Source: an uncultured Prevotellaceae bacterium
GTDB lineage: Bacteria > Bacteroidota > Bacteroidia > Bacteroidales > Bacteroidaceae
NCBI GenBank assembly: GCA_937915745.1
Contig: CALGGJ010000016.1
Span: 1-5,652, forward strand
Length of the DNA: 5,652 bases
Reading direction: 5' to 3'
Part shown: positions 1 through 5,652 of the stretch, piece after piece
How positions within the stretch are numbered: the stretch's first letter is position 1
Layout: each line of letters begins with the position of its first letter
Notes under the pieces: generated by a model
The model's input: only the letters and a program-made list of their open reading frames with translations
Database searches by the model: none
Told to the model about the DNA's origin: nothing
Made by a program: the position numbers and the translations under genes

Positions 1-2
1 AG

Positions 3-101
3 TGGATTGACGACGAGAAGGACCACATGGCTTGGGAGTGCCAGTACCTCAACTATATCGACAAGTTGGGCTATGAGAACTTCCTCACTGCAATGATGTA
101 A
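3..101 (+). CDS. 3' end of an unrecognised protein (partial)
   Basis: The third frame is open from the window edge to a TAA at 99-101, followed directly by a second in-frame TAA at 102-104. It gives the last 32 residues of a protein that begins outside the window. The visible piece is acidic at first (W-I-D-D-E-K-D) and then rich in aromatic residues (WECQYLNYIDKLGYENF), ending T-A-M-M. It looks like a C-terminal amphipathic helix. The other two forward frames hit stops at 8-10 and 94-96, and the double stop supports a genuine gene end. I do not recognise the family. The 145-bp gap before the next likely start suggests that a new transcription unit may begin downstream. Confidence 0.6.
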   Translation, partial: WIDDEKDHMAWECQYLNYIDKLGYENFLTAMM

Positions 102-246
102 TAAGTGGAAGGCGACCAGCCTCGTGTACACACATATGGGGCTATGCCCTACCTCAAGGAAAAGTTCTGCATCACGGTGTTTGGAAAAACCAATGCCACA
201 CGACATGATGACCGATTTGGGTTTAGACAAACAACTCGATAAAACA

Positions 247-417
247 ATGAAAGAACAAGTATTACAAACAATGCGCGAGGCAGGCAGGCCAATGTCGGCA
301 GGCGACGTGACAAAAGCGCTGGGCGCTGACCGTAAAGCGGTTGACAAGGCTTTTGCCGAACTGAAAAAAGAAGGAGCAATAGTATCGCCTGTGCGCTGCA
401 AGTGGGAGCCGAAATAA
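247..417 (+). CDS. Small winged helix-turn-helix DNA-binding protein
   Basis: A 56-residue protein, probably a cytoplasmic transcription regulator. Residues 2-12 form a first helix, about 17-26 (SAGDVTKALG) a second, and about 28-41 (DRKAVDKAFAELKK) the likely recognition helix. A short wing follows (GAIVSP, then V-R-C-K-W-E-P). It resembles small stand-alone winged-helix proteins of Bacteroidota and archaea that end in a 'SPKRCYW'-like motif; this is from memory, not a search. The frame is open upstream to an ATG at 124. I chose the ATG at 247 because the domain starts there, the leader (ATAAAACA) is A-rich as is usual in this phylum, and residues from 124 to 246 look non-coding. Starts at 205 or 208 remain possible. 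The single Cys51 gives no obvious metal site. The ZIP gene starts 3 bp after the stop, so the two are probably co-transcribed and the regulator may control that operon (inference). Confidence 0.75.
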   Translation: MKEQVLQTMREAGRPMSAGDVTKALGADRKAVDKAFAELKKEGAIVSPVRCKWEPK

Positions 418-420
418 CGG

Positions 421-1200
421 ATGACGACACTTATCATAGGACTGCTTATTCCACTGTTGGGAACCATGCTCGGAGCGGCTTTCGTCTTTCTCATGAAGGA
501 CGAAATGCCGTTTCGTCTGCAAAAAACGCTGCTGGGTTTTGCATCGGGCGTGATGGTGGCGGCCTCGGTGTGGTCGCTACTCATACCGGCAATGGAGATG
601 GAAGCAAGTAAAGGTGTGTGGGCCGTATTGCCAGCTGCAGTTGGTTTCCTGCTCGGCATGGGTTTCCTGCTTTTGCTCGACGAGTTGACCCCGCACCTAC
701 ATATGGGAAGCAACAGCCCCGAAGGTCTGCGCTCACATTTGTCGCGCACCACCATGCTGGCACTGGCTGTGACCATACACAACTTGCCCGAAGGCATGGC
801 GGTGGGAGTGGTGTTTGCCGGTGCAGAGGGTGGCGTGGCCAACTTGTCGCTCACCAGTGCGTTAGCCGTTTCGATTGGTATTGCTATACAGAACATCCCC
901 GAGGGAGCCATCATCTCGATGCCTATGCGTGCAGCAGGCAACTCGAAGTGGCGTGCGTTCCTCATCGGAAGCCTGAGCGGAGCCGTAGAACCCCTGGGTG
1001 CATTGGCCGTCGTGTTGCTGGCATCGCTCACGACCCCTGCGTTGCCTTACCTGCTGGCCTTTGCTGCGGGTGCCATGTTTTATGTGGTTGTGGAAGAACT
1101 CATACCTGAGTCGTCGGAAGGAAAGCACAGCAACCTCGCTACGATAGGATTTGCCATCGGATTTGTGATGATGATGGTGCTCGATGTGGTGATGGGATAA
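421..1200 (+). CDS. ZIP-family divalent metal transporter (GufA/ZupT-like)
   Basis: An inner-membrane protein of 259 residues, a normal length for bacterial ZIP transporters, which bring Zn2+ and often Fe2+ or Mn2+ into the cytoplasm. It is hydrophobic throughout, with about eight membrane segments. The metal-binding signatures are intact: H120-N121-L-P-E124-G in the fourth segment, Q157-N158-I-P-E161-G in the fifth, and E190-P191 in the sixth. These match the positions that form the binuclear site in the structurally known Bordetella ZIP, except that one aspartate there is N158 here, which might leave a single primary site or alter specificity. The loop before segment four holds a short H-L-H (residues 92-94), much shorter than the histidine loops of eukaryotic ZIPs. 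A second acidic pair, E225-E226, lies near the C-terminus. The start follows the winged-helix stop by 3 bp. The metal cannot be read from sequence, so I give no gene symbol. Confidence 0.93.
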   Translation: MTTLIIGLLIPLLGTMLGAAFVFLMKDEMPFRLQKTLLGFASGVMVAASVWSLLIPAMEMEASKGVWAVLPAAVGFLLGMGFLLLLDELTPHLHMGSNSPEGLRSHLSRTTMLALAVTIHNLPEGMAVGVVFAGAEGGVANLSLTSALAVSIGIAIQNIPEGAIISMPMRAAGNSKWRAFLIGSLSGAVEPLGALAVVLLASLTTPALPYLLAFAAGAMFYVVVEELIPESSEGKHSNLATIGFAIGFVMMMVLDVVMG

Positions 1201-1218
1201 AAACTGTATCATCCTACT

Positions 1219-2703
1219 ATGAAAAGACAAAAACTCATTTGCAGCCTACTGCCCCTGCTGCTGTTCGTCCTCTTCAGCCTGCACCTGTTGCTGGGGCTTC
1301 GCGGCGAGTATCTGGAAGAGGTGGGCGGCATGACCCCCTTCTACCTCAACACCACCTTTACCACCCACTTGCTCGGTCGGGGTCCAGAGGGGTGGCTCGC
1401 CTGGTGCAGCTCGGCCCTCGGCGCCTGCATGACCGTTCCGATACTGGGTGCCTCGCTGTTCACCGCATTGCTATGCCTGCTGGCACTGCTGCTGAAACAA
1501 GGACTCCGGATAGGCTGGCCGTGGACAGCCCTATGCTACCTGCCATCGCTTTGGCTGCTCGCCGACTTCTGCAGCGGCGGATACGAACTCTATACATCAA
1601 AACAGACGGATTCGACTTTCAGCCTGCTCTTCGCCTTGCTCTTCGCGGCACTGCTATGGGTGATTGTCGGCCGATGGGTATGGAACAAAGGCAACAAGAA
1701 AAGCGTCATAAAGCATCCCATGGGTTGGTTCGCCCTGTGTATGACAGTAATGGTGGTAGCTGGAGGATACGCTTACAACCACACCTTCAAGGACTACAAC
1801 TATCGGAGCATCCTGCGTATGAAGCAGTCTGTCGAGCATAATGACTGGCAGAGTGTGTTAGACATCGCACGCCAACAAAAGCCAGACGTGCCGCCCACAC
1901 GCATACAGGTATGCTACACACGTCTGGCCCTATATAAGCTTGGGCTTTCCGGCAACAACCTGTTTTACTACCCCGACGGCGACAGCAACTATGCGACCGA
2001 CATACCCAACCAATACCTGCGGCTGATAGCCGGACCACAACTCTACTACCATCTCGGTAAATCCAACTACGCCTACCGGTGGTGCATGGAAGACCTGGTT
2101 GAGTATGGTCTGCGACCCCAATACCTCAGCTACATGTTGCGCGCCGCACTCATCAACGACGAGCAGGCACTGGCCGATAAATATGCCCGGCAATTGAATG
2201 CCCATCCGTTCTACCATGTTGATACCGCCCATGCTTTTGAGGCCGAGCGCAAAGAGATAGAACCGCTGCGGCAATACAACAACATTCTTGACGGTGACGG
2301 CGGACATGTGGAGGCCTATCTGCTTCAGAGCTATGCCACCATGCAGGGAGGCACCCGCCAGATGGTGACCCTCTCTCTCGACTGCACACTTATCCTCAAG
2401 GATATCGCCGACTTCTGGCCGCTCTTCGTCAAGATGTTGCCCGTGTGGAAGTATGAGAACGCAGACCGCATTCCGCGCCACTACCAGGAAGCAGCACTTC
2501 TCTTTGCCTATTTGCAGGGCAATATCGACCTGAGCGGAGTGGCCATCGACAGCGACGTGCAGAAAGGCTTCGAAGCCCTCATTGCCGAAGCCACTGCCAA
2601 CAGTCAGTATGGCGACGACTTCAATGCCAGACGGTTGCGCCCGGCATACGGACATACCTACTGGTATTATTATTTCTTCGTCAACAACCTGAAAACCAAC
2701 TGA
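1219..2703 (+). CDS. Membrane protein with large periplasmic helical domain, DUF6057-like
   Basis: A 494-residue protein of unknown function. The N-terminal part has five hydrophobic segments at about residues 7-27, 66-92, 100-117, 134-153 and 169-186. Positive charges cluster at the N-terminus, in the 93-97 loop and at 151-166 (GRWVWNKGNKKSVIKH), so the positive-inside rule puts the N-terminus in the cytoplasm and residues from about 187 on in the periplasm. That soluble part is rich in Tyr, Asn and Leu and looks like TPR-type helical pairs, for example NDWQSVLDIARQ (208-219), NYAYRWCMEDLVEYG (283-297) and EQALADKYARQL (315-326). The architecture recalls the Bacteroidota family DUF6057; this is from memory and should be checked by profile search. 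The ATG at 1219 is 18 bp after the transporter stop and starts a membrane segment at once (MKRQKLICSL), which supports it. The next gene encodes a lipoprotein, so the two may meet in the periplasm. Confidence 0.8.
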   Translation: MKRQKLICSLLPLLLFVLFSLHLLLGLRGEYLEEVGGMTPFYLNTTFTTHLLGRGPEGWLAWCSSALGACMTVPILGASLFTALLCLLALLLKQGLRIGWPWTALCYLPSLWLLADFCSGGYELYTSKQTDSTFSLLFALLFAALLWVIVGRWVWNKGNKKSVIKHPMGWFALCMTVMVVAGGYAYNHTFKDYNYRSILRMKQSVEHNDWQSVLDIARQQKPDVPPTRIQVCYTRLALYKLGLSGNNLFYYPDGDSNYATDIPNQYLRLIAGPQLYYHLGKSNYAYRWCMEDLVEYGLRPQYLSYMLRAALINDEQALADKYARQLNAHPFYHVDTAHAFEAERKEIEPLRQYNNILDGDGGHVEAYLLQSYATMQGGTRQMVTLSLDCTLILKDIADFWPLFVKMLPVWKYENADRIPRHYQEAALLFAYLQGNIDLSGVAIDSDVQKGFEALIAEATANSQYGDDFNARRLRPAYGHTYWYYYFFVNNLKTN

Positions 2704-2745
2704 CCATTTAACTTATTTAGGGTTCATTGCTCAAATCCCGACAAT

Positions 2746-4329
2746 ATGAAACATCAGCTATACGCACTATCCTTGTTGCTTATCTGCGCAGCCTGCTCGA
2801 CACCATTGCCCGAGAACCCGCAGGTGAGCCGACACCGTGCAGCCGTCTTCCCCGACAACGACGGAGCCACACTACCGCCCAACATAGCACCCATAAACCT
2901 GCGTATCGATACCGAAGGCGACCGTTTCGTAACACATTGCTACACCAAGGCATCCCCCGACGGCATCGTAGCAGCCGGCCGCGAAACCGACATCGACATC
3001 GACGACTGGCACACCCTCATGCAGGAAGCCAGGGGCGATACGCTCTTCACAGATATCTATATCAAGAACGATGGCAGGTGGACTCGCTATGCAACCATCA
3101 CCAATCCTGTTGCCAAAGAAGAGGTGGACGCTTACATCTCCTACCGGCTCATACAGCCGTCATACGTGGATTACGAGGATATCTATATCTGCCAGCGCAG
3201 GATGAGCGACTTTCAAGAGACCGTAATCTACGACAATCGGCCCTTCAACAAGGATGCCACCACAGGACAGTGTGTCAACTGCCATGCATACCAGGACTAT
3301 AACCGCTCGGGGCGAATGCAGATGCACCTGCGCCAAAACATGGGGGGCACTCTCATCATCGACGGACAGCAGAGCCGTAAAGTGAACCTCAAGACCGACA
3401 GTACCCTCTCGGCCGGTGTCTATCCCGCATGGCACCCAACACTGCCCCTTATCGCCTACTCGGTGAATTCTACGGGACAGGTATTCCACACACGCGACAC
3501 CCAAAAGGTGGAAGTCATAGACTATGGAAGCGACCTCATCCTGTATGACTTGCATACCAACAAGGTATATGACATCGACTGCGACCCCGACGAATATGAG
3601 ACCTTCCCTGCCTGGGACCCTGCCGGCAACACACTCTACTTCTGCTCCGCCCACTACAGGCAGCAAACCTCAAACATAGACAACGAACTCAACATCATGT
3701 ACGACTCGTTGTACTACAATATCTATTGCCGCCACTACGACCATGGCAGCAAACAGTTTGGACCGCGGCAGACGGTGTTCGACGCTGCTTCCCTGGGTAA
3801 GAGTGCTTCGCTGCCACGCATCTCGCCCGACGGCCGCTACCTGCTCTTCACCTTAGGCGACTATGGGCAGTTCCATATATGGCATCACTCGGCCCGACTC
3901 TGCCTGATGCCTATCGACAGCATGGACTCGTGCCGGGTGCTCGACGATGAACATGCGTCCTACCACTCATGGTCGTCCAACGGACGCTGGATTATGTTCG
4001 CCTCACGGCGCTACGACGGCAACTACTCGCGCCTCTACTTCGCCTACTTCGACACCCAGGGACACATGCACAAACCTTTCATGCTACCACAGCGACGACC
4101 TTCATACAACGACGAACTCTTCCGCTCCTACAATGTGCCGGAATGGATGGTTAATCCCGTGGCGAGGAGCAAGAAGGAGTTGGTAGGCCTGGCAAACACC
4201 GAGGCGCAGCAAGCCGTCTATGCGGGCTCGGCATTGGCGCAGCCAATGAGCAAGACTCCTAAGCGACAACCACAAACCGACGGCGTCAGCGGTGCTTCCA
4301 TGACCAAGACAAACAAGGTACTATACTGA
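2746..4329 (+). CDS. PD40 beta-propeller lipoprotein with c-type heme motif and C-terminal flavinylation-like tail
   Basis: A 527-residue envelope lipoprotein. A signal peptide (MKHQLYALSLLLICAAC) ends in a relaxed lipobox with Cys17 as the lipidation site. No acidic run follows Cys17, so there is no evident surface-export signal and it probably faces the periplasm. A small domain contains the P-P-N-I-A-P-I-N-L-R-I stretch (45-54), which I associate with Bacteroidota PD40 proteins. Next comes C176-V-N-C179-H180, a canonical covalent heme c site. Four propeller repeats follow at about 222-240, 284-301, 353-370 and 404-422, each with a pattern like 'PxxSPDGRYLLFT'. Then comes SYNVPEWM (461-468), and a polar tail from about 470. 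The tail ends in D512-G-V-S-G-A-S518-M-T520, matching the ApbE flavin-transfer motif, with Ser518 the expected acceptor. Relatives are often annotated as TolB-like or 'cytochrome c biosynthesis' proteins; nothing here shows a role in heme maturation. The substrate or redox partner is unknown. The gene lies 42 bp after the membrane-protein gene. Confidence 0.85.
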   Translation: MKHQLYALSLLLICAACSTPLPENPQVSRHRAAVFPDNDGATLPPNIAPINLRIDTEGDRFVTHCYTKASPDGIVAAGRETDIDIDDWHTLMQEARGDTLFTDIYIKNDGRWTRYATITNPVAKEEVDAYISYRLIQPSYVDYEDIYICQRRMSDFQETVIYDNRPFNKDATTGQCVNCHAYQDYNRSGRMQMHLRQNMGGTLIIDGQQSRKVNLKTDSTLSAGVYPAWHPTLPLIAYSVNSTGQVFHTRDTQKVEVIDYGSDLILYDLHTNKVYDIDCDPDEYETFPAWDPAGNTLYFCSAHYRQQTSNIDNELNIMYDSLYYNIYCRHYDHGSKQFGPRQTVFDAASLGKSASLPRISPDGRYLLFTLGDYGQFHIWHHSARLCLMPIDSMDSCRVLDDEHASYHSWSSNGRWIMFASRRYDGNYSRLYFAYFDTQGHMHKPFMLPQRRPSYNDELFRSYNVPEWMVNPVARSKKELVGLANTEAQQAVYAGSALAQPMSKTPKRQPQTDGVSGASMTKTNKVLY

Positions 4330-4342
4330 GTCGTCCTAATGA

Positions 4343-4356
4343 GTGATGGGTGATGG
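4343..4356 (+). repeat. Tandem 7-bp direct repeat, two copies
   Basis: Two perfect head-to-tail copies of GTGATGG lie in the 75-bp gap between the lipoprotein and radical SAM genes. The gap is otherwise AT-rich. No hairpin followed by a T-run, as in an intrinsic terminator, was found here, so read-through from the lipoprotein gene is possible. The two copies could be chance. Confidence 0.4.
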
Positions 4357-4371
4357 AATGAAATATAATAT

Positions 4372-4396
4372 AATTGACAACCAGAAAATTGACAAC
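4372..4396 (+). repeat. Pair of AATTGACAAC direct repeats upstream of the radical SAM gene
   Basis: A perfect 10-mer, AATTGACAAC, occurs at 4372-4381 and again at 4387-4396, with starts 15 bp apart and the second copy ending 8 bp before the ATG at 4405. The pair sits exactly where a leader or operator would act on the radical SAM gene. Short ATTGACA-type repeats also occur as general intergenic filler in Bacteroidales (from memory), so a regulatory role is not shown. Confidence 0.5.
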
Positions 4397-4404
4397 TGAA
4401 AGAC

Positions 4405-5517
4405 ATGGATTCTGACTTATCGACATACATGAGCGAGAGCATCGGCCGCATCATGGGCAAGGCATACATGAATGTGTTGTCGAACCCACGCGAGGCGAAG
4501 TTCGCGTTCCGTATGCAGCAGATATTTGCCAAGTCGGTGAAACGACGTGCGAAGATAAAGGAGACTGACGGATTGGACGTTCCGCCGCTGCTCATCAGCA
4601 GTATTTCCACCACCTGCAACCTGCACTGCAAGGGGTGCTATGCACGCAGCAACGGCATTGCGGAGGATGAAGAGGCCGAACGGAAACCGACCATGACACC
4701 TGAGCAGTGGCGGCAAATCTTCACCGAAGCTGCAGATATGGGCATCAACTTCTCGCTTCTGGCTGGTGGCGAACCGATGATGCGCAAGGACATACTCGAA
4801 GCGGTGGCCGAGGTGAAGGACATGATATTCCCTGTATTCACCAACGGCACGCTTATCGGACCTACATATATGGAGTTCCTGAGCAAGAACCTAAACATGG
4901 TGCCCATCATCAGCATCGAAGGAACGGCTATAAGCACCGACCAGCGTCGCGGACAAGGTGTGTTCCGACGGGCCATGCAATCGATGGAACAGCTACGCAG
5001 GGAAGGACTTTTCTTCGGAACGAGCATCACCGTCACCACTGAGAACTACCGTCAGGTGACATCGACAGACTTCATCGACCAGTTGCGTGAATACGGTTGC
5101 AAGATTGTGTTCTATGTGGAATATGTGCCGACAGACGCAGGCACCGAACATCTTGCATTCAACGATGAACATGTGGCCAAGATGGAACAACTTATGCAGT
5201 CGCGACGCGAGACGTATGCCGACATCATCTTCCTCTCGTTCCCCGGCGATGAGAAAGCACTTGGAGGATGTCTGGCATCAGGCCGTGGATTCTTCCACAT
5301 TGGTCCCGACGGCAGTGCCGAACCGTGTCCGTTCTCGCCATTCAGCGACAGCAACGTGGCAGAGATAGGTGTGCGCAAAGCCCTGCAGTCACCACTTTTC
5401 CGCAAGATACGTGCTGCAAAAGCACTGGGATGGGAGCACACAGGCGGATGCACGTTGTTTGAACATAGGGAGGAGATAGAAGCAATGCAGAGAAAGGAAT
5501 ACGCCGGAAGTAAGTGA
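4405..5517 (+). CDS. Radical SAM enzyme with SPASM/twitch-like C-terminus, substrate unknown
   Basis: A 370-residue cytoplasmic radical SAM protein. The motif C71-N-L-H-C75-K-G-C78-Y is the CxxxCxxC that binds the [4Fe-4S] cluster which cleaves S-adenosylmethionine, and G121-G-E-P124 contacts the SAM amino group. An N-terminal helical extension of about 60 residues comes first, and the core strand 'PPLLISSISTTCN' leads into the cluster. The C-terminal part has C289-L-A-S-G292 and then P-D-G-S-A-E-P-C308, a spacing like that of SPASM or twitch domains, and a further C349. These three cysteines could hold one auxiliary cluster; a full two-cluster SPASM set is absent. Enzymes of this type modify peptides, make cofactors or act in heme pathways. 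No precursor peptide gene is visible beside it, so I assign no substrate. The stop is doubled in frame (TGATAA). An ATG at 4429 is an alternative start, but 4405 has a purine-rich leader (GAAAGAC) and I prefer it. Confidence 0.9.
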   Translation: MDSDLSTYMSESIGRIMGKAYMNVLSNPREAKFAFRMQQIFAKSVKRRAKIKETDGLDVPPLLISSISTTCNLHCKGCYARSNGIAEDEEAERKPTMTPEQWRQIFTEAADMGINFSLLAGGEPMMRKDILEAVAEVKDMIFPVFTNGTLIGPTYMEFLSKNLNMVPIISIEGTAISTDQRRGQGVFRRAMQSMEQLRREGLFFGTSITVTTENYRQVTSTDFIDQLREYGCKIVFYVEYVPTDAGTEHLAFNDEHVAKMEQLMQSRRETYADIIFLSFPGDEKALGGCLASGRGFFHIGPDGSAEPCPFSPFSDSNVAEIGVRKALQSPLFRKIRAAKALGWEHTGGCTLFEHREEIEAMQRKEYAGSK

Positions 5518-5652
5518 TAACAGAAATGTGGATAATCTAAGTAACCATTCACTTGCCACAGAAGCAGCAGCTATCCATTATTGATTATTGATTATTGATT
5601 ATTGAGCCCACTTGAAAATGTGGCATTTGTTTGATTAGACATTGACCTCTGA
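5518..5652. other. Intergenic end of the window, no gene seen
   Basis: No convincing reading frame exists on either strand after the radical SAM stop. The stretch holds the heptamer array at 5577-5604. It is flanked by a 7-bp inverted pair (TGCCACA at 5554-5560, TGTGGCA at 5619-5625) and by two copies of AAATGTGG (5524-5531 and 5616-5623). The loop between the inverted arms is 58 bases, too long for a usual terminator hairpin. No clear Bacteroidota promoter (TTG about 19-20 bp ahead of TAnnTTTG) was found. Confidence 0.6.
5577..5604 (+). repeat. Heptamer tandem array, four perfect ATTATTG copies
   Basis: Four perfect head-to-tail copies of ATTATTG fill these 28 bases, bounded by TATCC before and AGCCC after. 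The 7-bp unit is not in phase with the helix turn, and the array is not inside a reading frame. Such heptamers are common between Bacteroidales genes (from memory) and tend to vary in number between strains through slippage. Here it lies 60 bp after the radical SAM stop, so copy number could change the leader of whatever gene follows the window. Confidence 0.9.

Noticed and set aside
124..246. Upstream extension of the winged-helix ORF to the ATG at 124
   Set aside because: The added 41 residues lack domain character and are Ser, Cys, Met and Pro rich; the recognised fold begins at the ATG at 247, which also has the A-rich leader typical of the phylum.
618..1109. 163-residue + strand frame within the ZIP gene
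   Set aside because: Out-of-frame shadow; the ZIP frame carries all the family metal-binding motifs across the same bases.
1239..1841. 200-residue + strand frame within the membrane-protein gene
   Set aside because: Arg, Pro and Ala rich out-of-frame translation of the GC-rich membrane segments; no start context and no domain.
1930..2655. 241-residue open frame on the - strand
   Set aside because: It lies wholly inside the 494-residue membrane-protein gene, whose + strand frame has signal-like membrane segments and sensible topology; the antisense product shows no domain and is explained by the codon bias of the real gene.
2727..3302. 191-residue frame overlapping the start of the lipoprotein gene
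   Set aside because: Its product is Arg, His and Ser rich with no signal peptide or domain, while the overlapping frame has a lipoprotein signal and a heme motif.
4369..4376. TATAATTG as a Bacteroidota -7 promoter element (TAnnTTTG)
   Set aside because: One mismatch to the consensus and no TTTG-like -33 element at the right distance upstream; in AT-rich DNA this is expected by chance.
5577..5604. Heptamer array as a CRISPR or replication-origin iteron set
   Set aside because: Units are 7 bp with no spacers, and there are no cas or replication genes nearby; a simple tandem repeat explains it.
5554..5625. Inverted pair TGCCACA/TGTGGCA as a transcription terminator
   Set aside because: Arms of 7 bp are separated by 58 bases and no T-run follows, which does not fit an intrinsic terminator.

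Overview
The window looks like a chromosomal segment of a Bacteroidales bacterium, most likely Prevotella or a close relative. The reasons are the moderate GC content, A-rich leaders in place of strong Shine-Dalgarno sites, the set of gene families (a GufA-type ZIP transporter, a DUF6057-like membrane protein, and a lipoprotein with a PD40-type propeller and one CxxCH), and short heptameric tandem repeats between genes. No mobile element, tRNA, rRNA or CRISPR array was seen. All supported genes are on the + strand.

Layout: the 3' end of an unrecognised gene (to 101); a 145-bp gap; a 56-residue winged-helix DNA-binding protein (247-417); 3 bp later a ZIP-family divalent metal transporter (421-1200); 18 bp later a protein with five membrane segments and a large C-terminal domain predicted to be periplasmic (1219-2703); 42 bp later a beta-propeller lipoprotein (2746-4329); a 75-bp AT-rich gap with small direct repeats; a radical SAM enzyme with a SPASM/twitch-like C-terminus (4405-5517); and a gene-free end with four perfect 7-bp tandem repeats (5577-5604). 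The spacing suggests that the first four complete genes are co-transcribed. Whether the radical SAM gene belongs to the same transcript is open.

The most interesting gene is the lipoprotein at 2746-4329. It carries a c-type heme attachment motif (C176-V-N-C179-H180) ahead of a four-repeat propeller. Its flexible C-terminal tail ends with D-G-V-S-G-A-S-M-T, which fits the recognition motif of the flavin transferase ApbE, yet no complete FMN-binding domain surrounds it. If both sites are used, this would be an envelope electron carrier with a covalent heme and a covalent flavin, encoded beside an inner-membrane partner. That role is inferred; the motifs themselves are plain in the sequence.
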